A stretch of DNA of 33,231 nt from Candidatus Nanoarchaeia archaeon (GTDB lineage: Archaea; Nanoarchaeota; Nanoarchaeia; SCGC-AAA011-G17; JAFCDX01), in the NCBI GenBank assembly GCA_028717785.1, contig JAQUND010000016.1, forward strand, positions 1 to 33,231, given 5' to 3'. The position numbers were made by a program, and so were the translations under genes. Position 1 is the stretch's first letter, and each line of letters starts with the position of its first letter. The notes below the pieces were generated by a model that worked only from the letters and a program-made list of their open reading frames with translations, was not told the origin of the DNA and made no database searches. Positions 15,420 through 24,275 of the stretch are shown here, piece by piece.

Positions 15420-16275
15420 TTAAAAATTGCTCAAATTCTAAATCTTTAAATTCTTGTTTTACGGCTTCAAAATCGATTTGTTGTTTTGTAAAATCCGGTT
15501 CGACATCAAGATCATCAATAATTTTTACAAGTTTATATGCTATTTTTATATTTTCTAAATTCAATTTTATTTTTTGTTTTAAATCGTCTTTAGCATCCAC
15601 CACACAACCTTTCCTATTTAACATTTTAAGATTGTCTGGATTTTTTAAAATTTCATCTAATGAACCGTTGGCTATTATAAGTTTTGCGGCAGTTTTATCT
15701 CCCACACCCTCAATGCCAGGGATATTGTCGGTAGGATCACCAGTAATCGCCATAGCTTCAACAATTCGATCGGGTGTTATTCCATATTTGTCTATAACAT
15801 ATTGTACATTTTTTATGAGATTATTTGCTAGGGGATGTAGGACTTCAACATGTCTTGAAATGAGTTGTTCAAAATCGTGATCCGAACTTATTATAAAAAC
15901 TTTTTGTCCTTTTTTTCTAGACTTTATTGTAAGTGTCCCTATTAAATCATCAGCTTCAATTGTTGGGAAATGGTATTGTTTTATTCCACACCAAGACAAA
16001 ATCTTTCTAAGTTCGGCAAGCTGTTCATAAAAAGCATCTTCAAATCTTTTTCTTCCGCCTTTGTAATCAGGGAAAATAGCTTTTCTCCTGTTATTTCCCC
16101 CATCCCAAGTAAGGAAAAAAGTAGTATTTTTTCCACCATATTCTCTTATTAATTTTCTGATAGAAATGAGAACAGAATAAATTGTTTCTGTTCTTTTTCC
16201 TTTACTTGTTGTCAAGGGTTCAAGAGAAAAATAGCAACGACATGCAAGTTGATTTCCGTCAATAATATTTACCAT
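15373..16275 (-). CDS. 5'-3' flap exonuclease (T5 D15/PolI N-domain type)
   Basis: A 300-residue structure-specific nuclease that removes RNA primers and 5' flaps. Metal ligands of the family are visible: IIDGNQ (Asp6), LTWDGG (Asp58) with a basic RRKAIFPDYKGGRKR arch region, IEADDLIG (Glu107, Asp109, Asp110), ISSDHDFEQL (Asp132, Asp134) and ITGDPTDNIPGIEGVG (Asp180, Asp183), followed by the helix-hairpin-helix GVGDKTAAKLI. It is a stand-alone protein without a polymerase domain, as in T5 and T4. It follows the DinG-type helicase by 12 bases and overlaps the tandem HU gene. Confidence 0.93.
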   Translation of the reverse strand: MVNIIDGNQLACRCYFSLEPLTTSKGKRTETIYSVLISIRKLIREYGGKNTTFFLTWDGGNNRRKAIFPDYKGGRKRFEDAFYEQLAELRKILSWCGIKQYHFPTIEADDLIGTLTIKSRKKGQKVFIISSDHDFEQLISRHVEVLHPLANNLIKNVQYVIDKYGITPDRIVEAMAITGDPTDNIPGIEGVGDKTAAKLIIANGSLDEILKNPDNLKMLNRKGCVVDAKDDLKQKIKLNLENIKIAYKLVKIIDDLDVEPDFTKQQIDFEAVKQEFKDLEFEQFLNEFDRWETTFRSQQS

Positions 16276-16287
16276 GTAGCTTTTTAT

Positions 16288-17844
16288 TTAATTTTTTATA
16301 GCGTCAACAAAATATTTTGGGAAAAATTTGCTATTTTGTTTTAAGAAAAACTTGAACTGGCTATCCATTATGTAGATTGTACAAAAATCTTTGTCGTGTC
16401 TGACTCCACGTCCAGCAGCTTGTACAAGAGTAAGTGCTGTTTTCCAATTATACCATTCAGGATCAATTTCCATACGCTGCTTTATTTGTTTGTCGCCCAA
16501 AAACATGAATGGGAGTTTTACAATTACAACAAATCTTGCAAGATCATCTTTTAAATCAATACCTTCGGTCATTGATGGGGTTACAAGAACTTTTGGTTCG
16601 TCAGATAACATAAAATTGTTCAATGCTGCTGTTCTTGTAGAACTATCATGAAGAATTATGCGTTCTCTGAATTTCAACCCAATATTTTCTTTGATATAGT
16701 TGGCAATTCGATATGTATGGCAATGTAAAAGTCCTTTTTCGGTGTCATGAAAATCTAAAATTTTCTCAATGTCTTGAACTACTTTGGGCAAACTTTCTTC
16801 AATATTGTTTTTTCCTAAATTCCCTGATCTTGTAAGAATTATTGGTCTTATATCCGGAGAAAACGTCGATGGAACTTGAATGAATTTTGTTTTAGAAACT
16901 TCAAGATCTAAATTCCTGCAAAAACTTTCTTTATCTAAAATTGTCGCCGACATGAATAATTTCTTTTCAGCATTTTTGAAAAGCAATCTTTGAGCAAAAA
17001 AACCGACAGTCAAAGGTTTGAATATAATTGTTTTTGAACGTAATTTTTCATTAGTTGTTATATCGAAAATCCATTCAACTTTTGTATAACTCTCAAGAAA
17101 AACTTTAACTCTTTCTTCTTGACTAGCAAGTCCTTCGAGTTCTTTTTGAAGATCTGAAATTATTTCTATATCAAGAAATTTATTCTTCAGTTTTTCTGTT
17201 ACTTCTTTTTTTCGTTCCTTGATTATAGGGACTAGCATTCGAAGCCACTCTATATATTCATCAAGTTTTTCATAAATTGGTATTTTAGAAGTTACACCCA
17301 ATTTTGAAAGATAAAGAGATGAAAAACTAAATTCGACAAAAGACATACATTCATCATCAAGACTATGAGCTTCGTCACATATCAAAAGCTTTCTTAAAGA
17401 AAATGTCCCAGTATAATTCGTAATACATAGAAAATATTTATAGTTCATCAATGCAACATAAGATTCTACAGCCTGTTGCTTAGCAATTTCATAATAACAT
17501 TCTGGTTTTATTGGACATTGTTTTGTAGAACAATAAGAATCTTCACAAGTAAAATTTGCATACAACTTACAAGGATAATTATTACGTCCTTTTAAAACAC
17601 AAACTCTACCTGAACTATAATCTTTTACATATTGATCCTGAAGAATTTTTTGTGAAGTCAATAAAAAAGCAGATTTGTAATAAAGACCAAGGCTAATCGC
17701 AATGGCACTTTTGCCTGAACCTGTAGGACTTTCCAAAACAACATTCTCTATTTCATCTGAATCAAGAGATTGTTGAATATCAAGAATGGTTTCTTTTTGA
17801 TATGGTCTGAAAGTTTTATGAGGGAAAAAATCTAGAACGCTCAT
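16288..17844 (-). CDS. DinG/XPD-like SF2 helicase with Fe-S cysteines
   Basis: A 518-residue DNA helicase. Walker A lies at about 39-46 (SPTGSGKS), the DEAH box at 157-160 (ICDEAH), a SAT motif in LFMSATIL, and motif VI as QAAGRGVRHDKD near the C-terminus. Between Walker A and DEAH, five cysteines at 92, 100, 105, 110 and 116 could supply the four ligands of the iron-sulphur cluster that defines the XPD/DinG group. These enzymes unwind 5'-3', often at forks, D-loops or R-loops (family knowledge). The start overlaps the NusG-like stop by ATGA, so it shares a transcript with the transcription genes and the FEN gene. Confidence 0.88.
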   Translation of the reverse strand: MSVLDFFPHKTFRPYQKETILDIQQSLDSDEIENVVLESPTGSGKSAIAISLGLYYKSAFLLTSQKILQDQYVKDYSSGRVCVLKGRNNYPCKLYANFTCEDSYCSTKQCPIKPECYYEIAKQQAVESYVALMNYKYFLCITNYTGTFSLRKLLICDEAHSLDDECMSFVEFSFSSLYLSKLGVTSKIPIYEKLDEYIEWLRMLVPIIKERKKEVTEKLKNKFLDIEIISDLQKELEGLASQEERVKVFLESYTKVEWIFDITTNEKLRSKTIIFKPLTVGFFAQRLLFKNAEKKLFMSATILDKESFCRNLDLEVSKTKFIQVPSTFSPDIRPIILTRSGNLGKNNIEESLPKVVQDIEKILDFHDTEKGLLHCHTYRIANYIKENIGLKFRERIILHDSSTRTAALNNFMLSDEPKVLVTPSMTEGIDLKDDLARFVVIVKLPFMFLGDKQIKQRMEIDPEWYNWKTALTLVQAAGRGVRHDKDFCTIYIMDSQFKFFLKQNSKFFPKYFVDAIKN

Positions 17845-18287
17845 AAAAAACCAATATCTTGAACTCTTGCTTTTACTATTTTCGAGAAATAGGAAGGTCT
17901 AATCTTTACTATTCTTTTTCGCAATTCTATGATGACGCCATCGATATCTGCTAAATCACCATGTTTGATGATTACATGATCCCCAATCTTAAATTCTGTT
18001 TGCCTTTGGGCTTTTAATTCTACGTCAGCAACATTCAATTTCTTGATTTGAGCTGTTGTAAATTTTTGAGGGTGCTTATTAGGACCAAGGAACTTTAATG
18101 TTCCCTCTGTAGCTAAAAAACTCTTTGCACTTTGTTGATCGATTTCAATAGAACGAATAAAAACATAACCTGACAATTCATTTGATATTGAAATTTCACT
18201 GAACGATAATTCTTTTTGTTTCGAACTTAATTGTTCTTTGATGAGTTGTTCAAACCCTTGATGAACTAACAATATATACCACGCCAT
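17841..18287 (-). CDS. NusG-like transcription elongation/antitermination factor
   Basis: A 148-residue protein with the two-domain NusG layout. The NGN domain (about 1-90) starts MAWYILLVHQGFEQLIKEQL and has GYVFIRS and LKFLGPNKHPQ, echoing the GY.FV and FLG..G.P segments of NusG. The C-terminal KOW domain (about 95-148) reads FKIGDHVIIKHGDLADIDGVI. NusG/RfaH-type proteins bind the RNA polymerase clamp and alter pausing or termination. A phage copy could promote antitermination of phage operons (inference). It overlaps the upstream sigma-like gene by one base (TAATG) and the downstream DinG gene by ATGA. Confidence 0.82.
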   Translation of the reverse strand: MAWYILLVHQGFEQLIKEQLSSKQKELSFSEISISNELSGYVFIRSIEIDQQSAKSFLATEGTLKFLGPNKHPQKFTTAQIKKLNVADVELKAQRQTEFKIGDHVIIKHGDLADIDGVIIELRKRIVKIRPSYFSKIVKARVQDIGFL

Positions 18288-19489
18288 TATTCTTCCAGCT
18301 TTGATTTTACTAAATTGACAACATGTCTTTTCATTTTGATGACATGTCCTTTTGATCTCTTGTATTTCTTTGCTATATCCTCATCTCCATTTATATCATA
18401 CTTAATGTTTCGAAGAATTTCTCTATACATAGAATTTCTTAAATTATCTCTAAGATCTTTTTCCAAGAGAAAAATATCTTCTATACTCATATTATATTGT
18501 TTTGCTAAAGCATAGAAAGAATTTTGCATTGTCGATTTGTTCCGAATTACTAAAAGCATTGCTTGCTTAAGTTCTTCAGGAGCATCTATTTCTTTTAATT
18601 CAAACATTTTATTGATATGAGAACAAAGATCCTTTGACATATATTCATCTTCAAAATTTATTTGAGGAATCAGAGTTCTTTCGGAAGAAATAACTTCATC
18701 CCATGAACATTCCGGATCATCAAGTTCTACAGATTTAATAGACGATATTTTTCTTTTTTGAGTTCCTAAAGATTGTAAAACTCTTTTAAAAGCACAGTTT
18801 ATTACATACCAAGCATAAGTAGAAAAACAGGTATTACAAGCTATGTCAAACCATTTGCTTACTTGGATGAATAAAGCTGAAACTATATCCTGATAGAAAT
18901 CATTTTCGGTTCGATCTCTATATTGAGCAAATTTGTGTCTGTTAAAACGTACAAAACTAATTATTATTTGATCCCATGTCTTTCCTCTTACGCCACGCTG
19001 ATAGAGAATAATATTGAAAATCTTATTCTTCTCTCTTTGTGTTGTAGCATTTCTAAAAGCTCCTACAAGAATTCTTTCATCACGATCTTGGGGTTCTTCA
19101 TTAACTTTAAGTTCGAGTTTTCTTTTAGGTTCTTTTGGGAGTCTAACTTTCTTTTCTCGTGGTGTTACTATTTTGATGGGAATAGCAGGAGGAATATAAG
19201 ACGAAGGAACTTCGAACTCAAAATATTTTGAGAATAAATTTAAAAGTTCTTGTTCTGCATTAATTACGCCTATACATCTCATTTTCCCGAGATGCTTAAG
19301 TTTTGCTTCTTCTTCAGTGACTTCTGTGAAATTAGGGCCCCATGTTGGATCAAAGGCAAGAAGCTGCACTCTTTTTCCAGAAAAACAAGCCTTTTTCCCA
19401 GACACATCACGAAAAATTATAAAATGTTTTGTTATGTCAGGAGTTATTGACTTGGGCAAAACATTCAAAAATAATTCTGATAATTCCAC
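18287..19489 (-). CDS. Sigma-70-family-like transcription initiation factor
   Basis: A 400-residue protein. Residues about 195-245 match the sigma region 2 pattern: DFYQDIVSALFIQVSKWFD, then CFSTYAWYVINCAFKRVLQSL, comparable to the usual EDL.QE......A...FD...G..FSTYA...I. The C-terminus (about 372-400) has an HTH-like DIAKKYKRSKGHVIKMKRHV, fitting region 4. An N-terminal extension of about 130 residues, with a basic Lys/Arg/Pro linker (about 105-125), has no known match. It probably directs host RNA polymerase to phage promoters. The start is a GTG, supported by TGAGGA upstream; an ATG at 19493 is out of frame. It follows a 176-base gap and leads an operon with the NusG-like gene. Confidence 0.68.
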   Translation of the reverse strand: MELSELFLNVLPKSITPDITKHFIIFRDVSGKKACFSGKRVQLLAFDPTWGPNFTEVTEEEAKLKHLGKMRCIGVINAEQELLNLFSKYFEFEVPSSYIPPAIPIKIVTPREKKVRLPKEPKRKLELKVNEEPQDRDERILVGAFRNATTQREKNKIFNIILYQRGVRGKTWDQIIISFVRFNRHKFAQYRDRTENDFYQDIVSALFIQVSKWFDIACNTCFSTYAWYVINCAFKRVLQSLGTQKRKISSIKSVELDDPECSWDEVISSERTLIPQINFEDEYMSKDLCSHINKMFELKEIDAPEELKQAMLLVIRNKSTMQNSFYALAKQYNMSIEDIFLLEKDLRDNLRNSMYREILRNIKYDINGDEDIAKKYKRSKGHVIKMKRHVVNLVKSKLEE

Positions 19490-19665
19490 ACATTCCTCAC
19501 AGTTCTAGCATAGAAGTTCTAGCAATTATTTAAAAAATTAAACTGTAAAGGAAAGTTTTGCCAAGCAATTCGGAAGATTCACGTGACATTCTCATACCAA
19601 CAGCTCCATTCTCATAATAATTATCTCATACATAAAACTATAACTATAACACCTTAAAACATAAT
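19490..19665 (-). other. 176-base intergenic region before the sigma-like gene
   Basis: The longest gap between genes in the window. On the minus strand it is AT-rich, with overlapping TATAGT-like boxes near its upstream end and a TTGAAT sequence before them at imperfect spacing, so a promoter for the sigma/NusG operon is plausible. It also holds a 21-codon frame (MRMSRESSELLGKTFLYSLI then F) preceded by GGAGC at a suitable distance. Neither element is well supported. No strong hairpin, tRNA or repeat is visible. Confidence 0.3.
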
Positions 19666-20790
19666 TCAATGTAGGGCTAATGTAAACACCTTTTGCATCT
19701 TTTTTGCATCATCAAGTGCACGATCAAATTCCTCTTTCGTGCAGTCATCTGGGTCCTTCCCTTCAGGCAACACGAGATTAAAAACAGGGACATCTGTTAA
19801 ATATTCTTCCATGATCTTTTGTGCAGCTTCTTGGCCCGGATTTGATTTATTTCCATTCATATCGATTTTATCGTCATTGTCCAATGCAATATAGATACGT
19901 TCGAAATTTTGAACTAACTGTTTCATCTTATATGTATTCAGATGACAACTCAAAAGCGCCACTACATTGTATCCAAATCTAATAATTTTCAATGCATCAA
20001 AAATACCTTCGCAAATAAAAACTTCTTTTTTGTTTTTTACGCTTTCATCCCAATTAAAAAACAATCTACTCATTGGCGTACCAAACGGGTAGAGAATCTT
20101 TTTATAGAGATACTTGTCAATGATTCTTTGTTTATCCTGTTTCGAAAGATTCCTTTTTTTCATTATAGCTTTTGCTTTTGCCCATATATCCGACTTACCC
20201 GACATATCTCTGGCAGCAAAAGTCACAAGCTTATTCTGTAAATAGACAGGTATTATCAATCTGTCATGAAAAATTCTATCGTCAACACAATATCTCATAC
20301 CATATTTTTTTATGTCTTCTAAACAAACACGTTTTTTTACGATATCATAGTATTTTTCTGCTGGTTCGCTTGGCGGGAGTACGACTTCCTTTAATTCATT
20401 ATTTTCTTCTTCATAACAATCGTTATCGAAGAATTGAAAAGTCGAATTTTTGACTATAGAAAAAACATCTACAGTTTCATTAATCCCGACTTGAATTTTT
20501 GCAAATTCAATTGCTTCCTTTGTAGTTTTAAGACCTTCAAGATTTTTTATGAATCTTATGAAGTCTCCACCACCACAAACAAAACAATTGTAGATTCCTG
20601 TTTTTTCTTGAATAGAAAATGAAGGTGTTGTGTCATCATGAAAGGGGCAAGGGCACATAAACTCTCTGCCCTTTTGAGTCCTGTATGTTTTGAACTCTAG
20701 ATTATAATGTTTAAGAACATTCTCAATTTTAACCCGAGAATAAATTTCGTTATAAACTTTCTTATAATTCTCTATCATCATTTTTTGCAC
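19666..20790 (-). CDS. dnaG: DnaG-type primase
   Basis: A 374-residue RNA primase. An N-terminal CHC2 zinc ribbon is seen at Cys48, His51, Cys69 and Cys72 (CPFHDDTTPSFS, then CFVCGGGDFI). A DnaG-like core segment follows at about 171-195 (DRIFHDRLIIPVY and FAARDMSG). The TOPRIM domain has the Glu at 261 (FICEGIFDA) and the DxD at 304-306 (ALDNDD), then LPEGKDPDD. It is shorter than bacterial DnaG (about 580) and lacks the C-terminal helicase-binding domain, as in several phage primases. The start is a GTG at 20790; ATGs at 20781 and 20778 are alternatives, with no strong Shine-Dalgarno for any. It overlaps the nuclease gene by 29 bases. Confidence 0.92.
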   Translation of the reverse strand: MQKMMIENYKKVYNEIYSRVKIENVLKHYNLEFKTYRTQKGREFMCPCPFHDDTTPSFSIQEKTGIYNCFVCGGGDFIRFIKNLEGLKTTKEAIEFAKIQVGINETVDVFSIVKNSTFQFFDNDCYEEENNELKEVVLPPSEPAEKYYDIVKKRVCLEDIKKYGMRYCVDDRIFHDRLIIPVYLQNKLVTFAARDMSGKSDIWAKAKAIMKKRNLSKQDKQRIIDKYLYKKILYPFGTPMSRLFFNWDESVKNKKEVFICEGIFDALKIIRFGYNVVALLSCHLNTYKMKQLVQNFERIYIALDNDDKIDMNGNKSNPGQEAAQKIMEEYLTDVPVFNLVLPEGKDPDDCTKEEFDRALDDAKKMQKVFTLALH

Positions 20791-21538
20791 ATGTTTTCTT
20801 ATATTGACAGAAAAAACAATCCTTTGTTCTCTGATTGAATTTGGGCTCTTTTAAAAAATCCTTTTTCGAAATTCTTTCGAGCATATTATTGACTTGCCTA
20901 AATAAAATCTCAAAATCTTCTTCAGTGCGTTGGGTGAACAAGATTTCACCATCGATCGGATATGCTAGTGCACCATGTATTGAATCAAGCGAATATTTAT
21001 ATAATTCCCTCACAAAAAAACTATAAAAAGTTAATTGTATATTCTTGTCAATTTCTTTTTCTTTACTTTTTGATGTTTTCCAATCAAGACAGACAATCTC
21101 GTCATTCGCTAAAAGCATATCTATACGACCTGTAAGATGCACATCGTCTAAAAAATGATTAATAAAAGGTATTTTACAATATTTCTCTATTTCAAGAATT
21201 TTAAAACTGCTCCAACGACTCTTCATTTTTTTGACGTTTTCTATTTGCAATCTTCCTTTTGCTATAGAATCTTCAAGTTCCTTTGAATTAGGAAAAGGTA
21301 GATTCTTTGCTTCGGTGCAAAAAGCTATAAACAATGAGGGCCATGCAGCAGAAATTTCGTCAAGACTCAGACCAAATTTGAAATGCAATTCAAGTGCTTT
21401 ATGGAGTGTAGAACCAAAAGTCGTGAAAAGATATGCTTCATCAGGTGTTCTCTCATCTAAAAACTGCCATTTATACATCTGAGAACATCTGAAAAAAGAA
21501 GATAAAGATGATGCAGAAACAGTTACTTGTGTTCTCAT
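20762..21538 (-). CDS. RecB/Cas4-family PD-(D/E)XK nuclease with Fe-S cysteines
   Basis: A 258-residue exonuclease-like protein. The nuclease core is complete: FGSTLHKALE (His46), TGRIDML (Asp140), LDWKTSK (Asp152 and Lys154) and IQLTFYSFFV (Gln168, Tyr172 region). One N-terminal cysteine (Cys18, FFRCSQMY) plus three at the C-terminus (Cys241, Cys244, Cys250, in DCFFCQYKKTC) match the four-cysteine iron-sulphur cluster of Cas4/AddB-type nucleases. No cas genes or repeats are nearby, so a replication or recombination role is more likely than CRISPR adaptation. GAGGT precedes the ATG, which overlaps the trigger factor stop by ATGA. Confidence 0.85.
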   Translation of the reverse strand: MRTQVTVSASSLSSFFRCSQMYKWQFLDERTPDEAYLFTTFGSTLHKALELHFKFGLSLDEISAAWPSLFIAFCTEAKNLPFPNSKELEDSIAKGRLQIENVKKMKSRWSSFKILEIEKYCKIPFINHFLDDVHLTGRIDMLLANDEIVCLDWKTSKSKEKEIDKNIQLTFYSFFVRELYKYSLDSIHGALAYPIDGEILFTQRTEEDFEILFRQVNNMLERISKKDFLKEPKFNQRTKDCFFCQYKKTCAKNDDREL

Positions 21539-22824
21539 TTTACCTCATTCAAAAGAAATTCAATTGTTTTTTCGTTCAAAGCAGCTGTCCGCATCAATTC
21601 GAATTGTTGTTTATTAGTTTTTAGTTCTTCCTTGATTTTTGTCTGACGATCAACATCATGTTTAAGCATACTTGAAATTTGCATTGCATAGGTAACAATT
21701 TCATCATCTGTCACCAATATCCCAAAATCTTTTGCAACCTGTTCGAGTACTAAAGCAGCTTTAATAGACTCTATAGAACGTTGTGTATAATGATCAAAGA
21801 AACCCTCTTTAGAAACTTTTTCTTTTGCAATCTGTTCTTCAGTTTTTCCAATGCGTTTTAAAAACGCATTCCATTCTTTTTCATTTTCTCGATCTATCAT
21901 TACTTTGGGTATTGGTGTGATATTCGAATTATTGATAACAGATAACAGCACTTGCTTTTTAAAAGTTTCTTTTGCATTATTCTCTTTCTCTTCAGCAAAT
22001 TTAAGTCTTAAATTTTCTTCATACAATTTGATTGTGTCAAACCCTTTTGATTTTGCAAATTGTTCATTATATTCAGGAATTATTTTGTCTTTGATTGCTT
22101 TAAGAGTAACAGTAAAAATAGCTTTTTTACCAGCTAGTGTTGTTTCTCTATAATTTGTCGGGAATGTTACAAATATTTGTCTTGTCTCTTCTTTCTTCAT
22201 CCCAATGAGCTGATCTTCAAAATTGTCTATAAATTGTTTTTGTCCATTTATGATTTCATTTATTTTTATCTGATAACCTTTAGCAACACCACCCTTAAAA
22301 GGCGTTGCTTCACCTTCAAGTCTGCCTTCGAAATCGATTACAGCAATATCAAAATTTTCTAATGATTCTTTTTCAGAATCAAGTATGATTTCGCTTTTCT
22401 TTACTTCCATTGTTATCTTATCTCTAAATTCATTTTCTGTCAGTATAGATTCGGGCTTTTCGATCTTGATTGCGTTTAGAACTGGTAAGCTGATCAAAGG
22501 TTTTATTTCAGCAACAAATTCGATAGTAAAAGATGATTTTTTCTTTAAATCACCAAAAAATTTAAAATCAGCAGAAGAAACAATATTGGGTTCTACATTC
22601 ACAATGTCATGAAAAATTTGATCAACCATAGGTTTATAAAGTCGTTCAATTCTTAAACGACTTTCAGCAACATCCCGAGGAACATTTCCTTTTCTGAAAC
22701 CTGGAATCTCTATATTACTTTTTACTTTGTCATAGCATTCTTTTTTTCTTGTTTCAACATCATCGGGGTCTAATGTCACAATGTATTTCACTGGTGCAGG
22801 CATTGCTTCTGTTTTAATGTTCAT
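21535..22824 (-). CDS. tig: Trigger factor-like chaperone / peptidyl-prolyl isomerase
   Basis: A 429-residue protein with the complete three-domain order of bacterial trigger factor. The N-terminal ribosome-binding domain carries the signature IPGFRKGNVPR at 40-50. The FKBP-type PPIase domain spans about 155-246 (VIDFEGRLEGE, FKGGVAKGY, NFEDQLIGMKKEE, VTFPTNY, LAGKKAIFTV). The C-terminal helical arms span about 250-429. Trigger factor binds ribosomal protein L23 and shields nascent chains. Length matches the bacterial protein (about 430). AAGGAGG precedes the ATG, and the start overlaps the DnaB stop as TAATG, so it is firmly embedded in the replication operon. A host-derived gene serving phage protein folding is inferred; it is not an evident contaminant, since phage replication genes flank it on both sides. 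Confidence 0.9.
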   Translation of the reverse strand: MNIKTEAMPAPVKYIVTLDPDDVETRKKECYDKVKSNIEIPGFRKGNVPRDVAESRLRIERLYKPMVDQIFHDIVNVEPNIVSSADFKFFGDLKKKSSFTIEFVAEIKPLISLPVLNAIKIEKPESILTENEFRDKITMEVKKSEIILDSEKESLENFDIAVIDFEGRLEGEATPFKGGVAKGYQIKINEIINGQKQFIDNFEDQLIGMKKEETRQIFVTFPTNYRETTLAGKKAIFTVTLKAIKDKIIPEYNEQFAKSKGFDTIKLYEENLRLKFAEEKENNAKETFKKQVLLSVINNSNITPIPKVMIDRENEKEWNAFLKRIGKTEEQIAKEKVSKEGFFDHYTQRSIESIKAALVLEQVAKDFGILVTDDEIVTYAMQISSMLKHDVDRQTKIKEELKTNKQQFELMRTAALNEKTIEFLLNEVK

Positions 22825-24275
22825 TATTCCTCCTTGTCTTTTTCTACAATGGTTGAAGGACCTTCATCGACACGTGAATCATATTTGAATCTCATAATAT
22901 CAAATTCTTTAATGAAAAACAATTTTGTAAGTTGAGAATCTCTTGTTTTAGGGAAATAGAGACATGCTGTTTCTTTATCTCCTGTTATACCTATCATGTT
23001 GTCAGTGTTATGGCCCAATTTATCTGAAAAAGCAGCATCCATAGAATCAACTTCTTTTCCATGCAAATGCCTTTTATGGGATTCTCTATTAAACTGACTT
23101 GCTGCAATTATTGGCAATTCTCTACCGCGAGCAAGTAATTTCAAATCCCATGAAATTACTCCTACAGGATCATCTGTTTTACGTTCACTTGGTGTCATCA
23201 GATAAATAGGATCTATGATTAAAAGATGAGCTTTCTTGCTAGTAACATTTTCAAATGCTGTTATTCTAGAATCAATAAACTGGCTATTACAATTTTGAGG
23301 TGCATCAATAAACCATAGAAAATTATCATGTTCTTCTTTTGTCTTTTTCAACTTACGTTCTAGTAGTTCTACTTCTTCATCGCTCATTAAATGAGGTAGT
23401 TTTATTTTATTATATGAAATTTTTGTGATTAAAGAAGTGAAACGTGCTCTTTGTTGAGCCATAGGCATTTCAATAGTTACATAAATGACATTATAATTTA
23501 ATTTGTAAGCATTGTATGCAAAATTCAAAAGCAGAATTGATTTTCCCATTCCTGGACGTCCAAGAACTAGAGAAAATTCACCAGGTTGCCAACCACCTGT
23601 AGCTTGATCAATTTTTTTATAACCTGTTGGTATTCCTTGATATTTCGAAGGATTTTCGCGTCGTTCCTTTATTTCAGCAACATCTCTTGAAATGTCATGG
23701 AGCACATCTTCTTCTAGAACTTTATATTTACCAGTTGTGAGTAGAATTTTGTTTACAGAATCTTGTATGTTTTGAGCCAATGCCATGGCTTCGTGTTTTT
23801 CATCAATAAAATCTTGTTTTAATTGTTCGTTTATTTTAAGATTTATGTTGAGAAGATCTCTATAGAAAAATTTCTCTCTCAATTTATCAAACATAGGTTT
23901 GAAAGATTTTGCTTCAAACCTATATGAAAAAATCTTTTCAAGAACTACTTTCTTTTGTTCATATTCTTCAGCTTGCTTATATTTTGCTTTTAATTCATCA
24001 AACAAAAAACTCTTTGAGACGCACTCGGAAAAAGAAACAAAATTATCTAATAGTTTGCTGAACATCCATTGCTTAAAATCCGACGTAAAAATTTCTTTAG
24101 GCAAACCTAAAAATGTAACATAAGAAAGATTCGAATTAATTTCATCTATGTCTGCTTTATTGTCAAATTCATTGTCAAAAACCAAAAGACGCAATACTTT
24201 ACATTCAAGTACTACATCGATAAATGGTTTTTGTCCATTGTCAGTTTGTGTATCAGTTTTTTTTCTTGTTATCAT
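22824..24275 (-). CDS. dnaB: DnaB-type replicative helicase
   Basis: A 483-residue hexameric helicase. The C-terminal RecA-like domain begins about residue 210 with GIPTGYKKIDQATGGWQPGE. Walker A is GRPGMGKS (239-246), then VTIEMP, a Walker B in LLIIDPIYLM, and the DnaB-like ASQFNRE region near 395. The N-terminal 200 residues are helical and probably form the collar and primase-contact domain. It would unwind the fork 5'-3' with the DnaG-type primase encoded two genes later. The start overlaps the loader stop by ATGA. Confidence 0.92.
   Translation of the reverse strand: MITRKKTDTQTDNGQKPFIDVVLECKVLRLLVFDNEFDNKADIDEINSNLSYVTFLGLPKEIFTSDFKQWMFSKLLDNFVSFSECVSKSFLFDELKAKYKQAEEYEQKKVVLEKIFSYRFEAKSFKPMFDKLREKFFYRDLLNINLKINEQLKQDFIDEKHEAMALAQNIQDSVNKILLTTGKYKVLEEDVLHDISRDVAEIKERRENPSKYQGIPTGYKKIDQATGGWQPGEFSLVLGRPGMGKSILLLNFAYNAYKLNYNVIYVTIEMPMAQQRARFTSLITKISYNKIKLPHLMSDEEVELLERKLKKTKEEHDNFLWFIDAPQNCNSQFIDSRITAFENVTSKKAHLLIIDPIYLMTPSERKTDDPVGVISWDLKLLARGRELPIIAASQFNRESHKRHLHGKEVDSMDAAFSDKLGHNTDNMIGITGDKETACLYFPKTRDSQLTKLFFIKEFDIMRFKYDSRVDEGPSTIVEKDKEE

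Noticed and set aside
20762..21538. Cas4 of a CRISPR system
   Set aside because: The nuclease has Cas4-like motifs, but there are no cas1/cas2 genes and no repeat-spacer array in the window; it sits in a replication operon.
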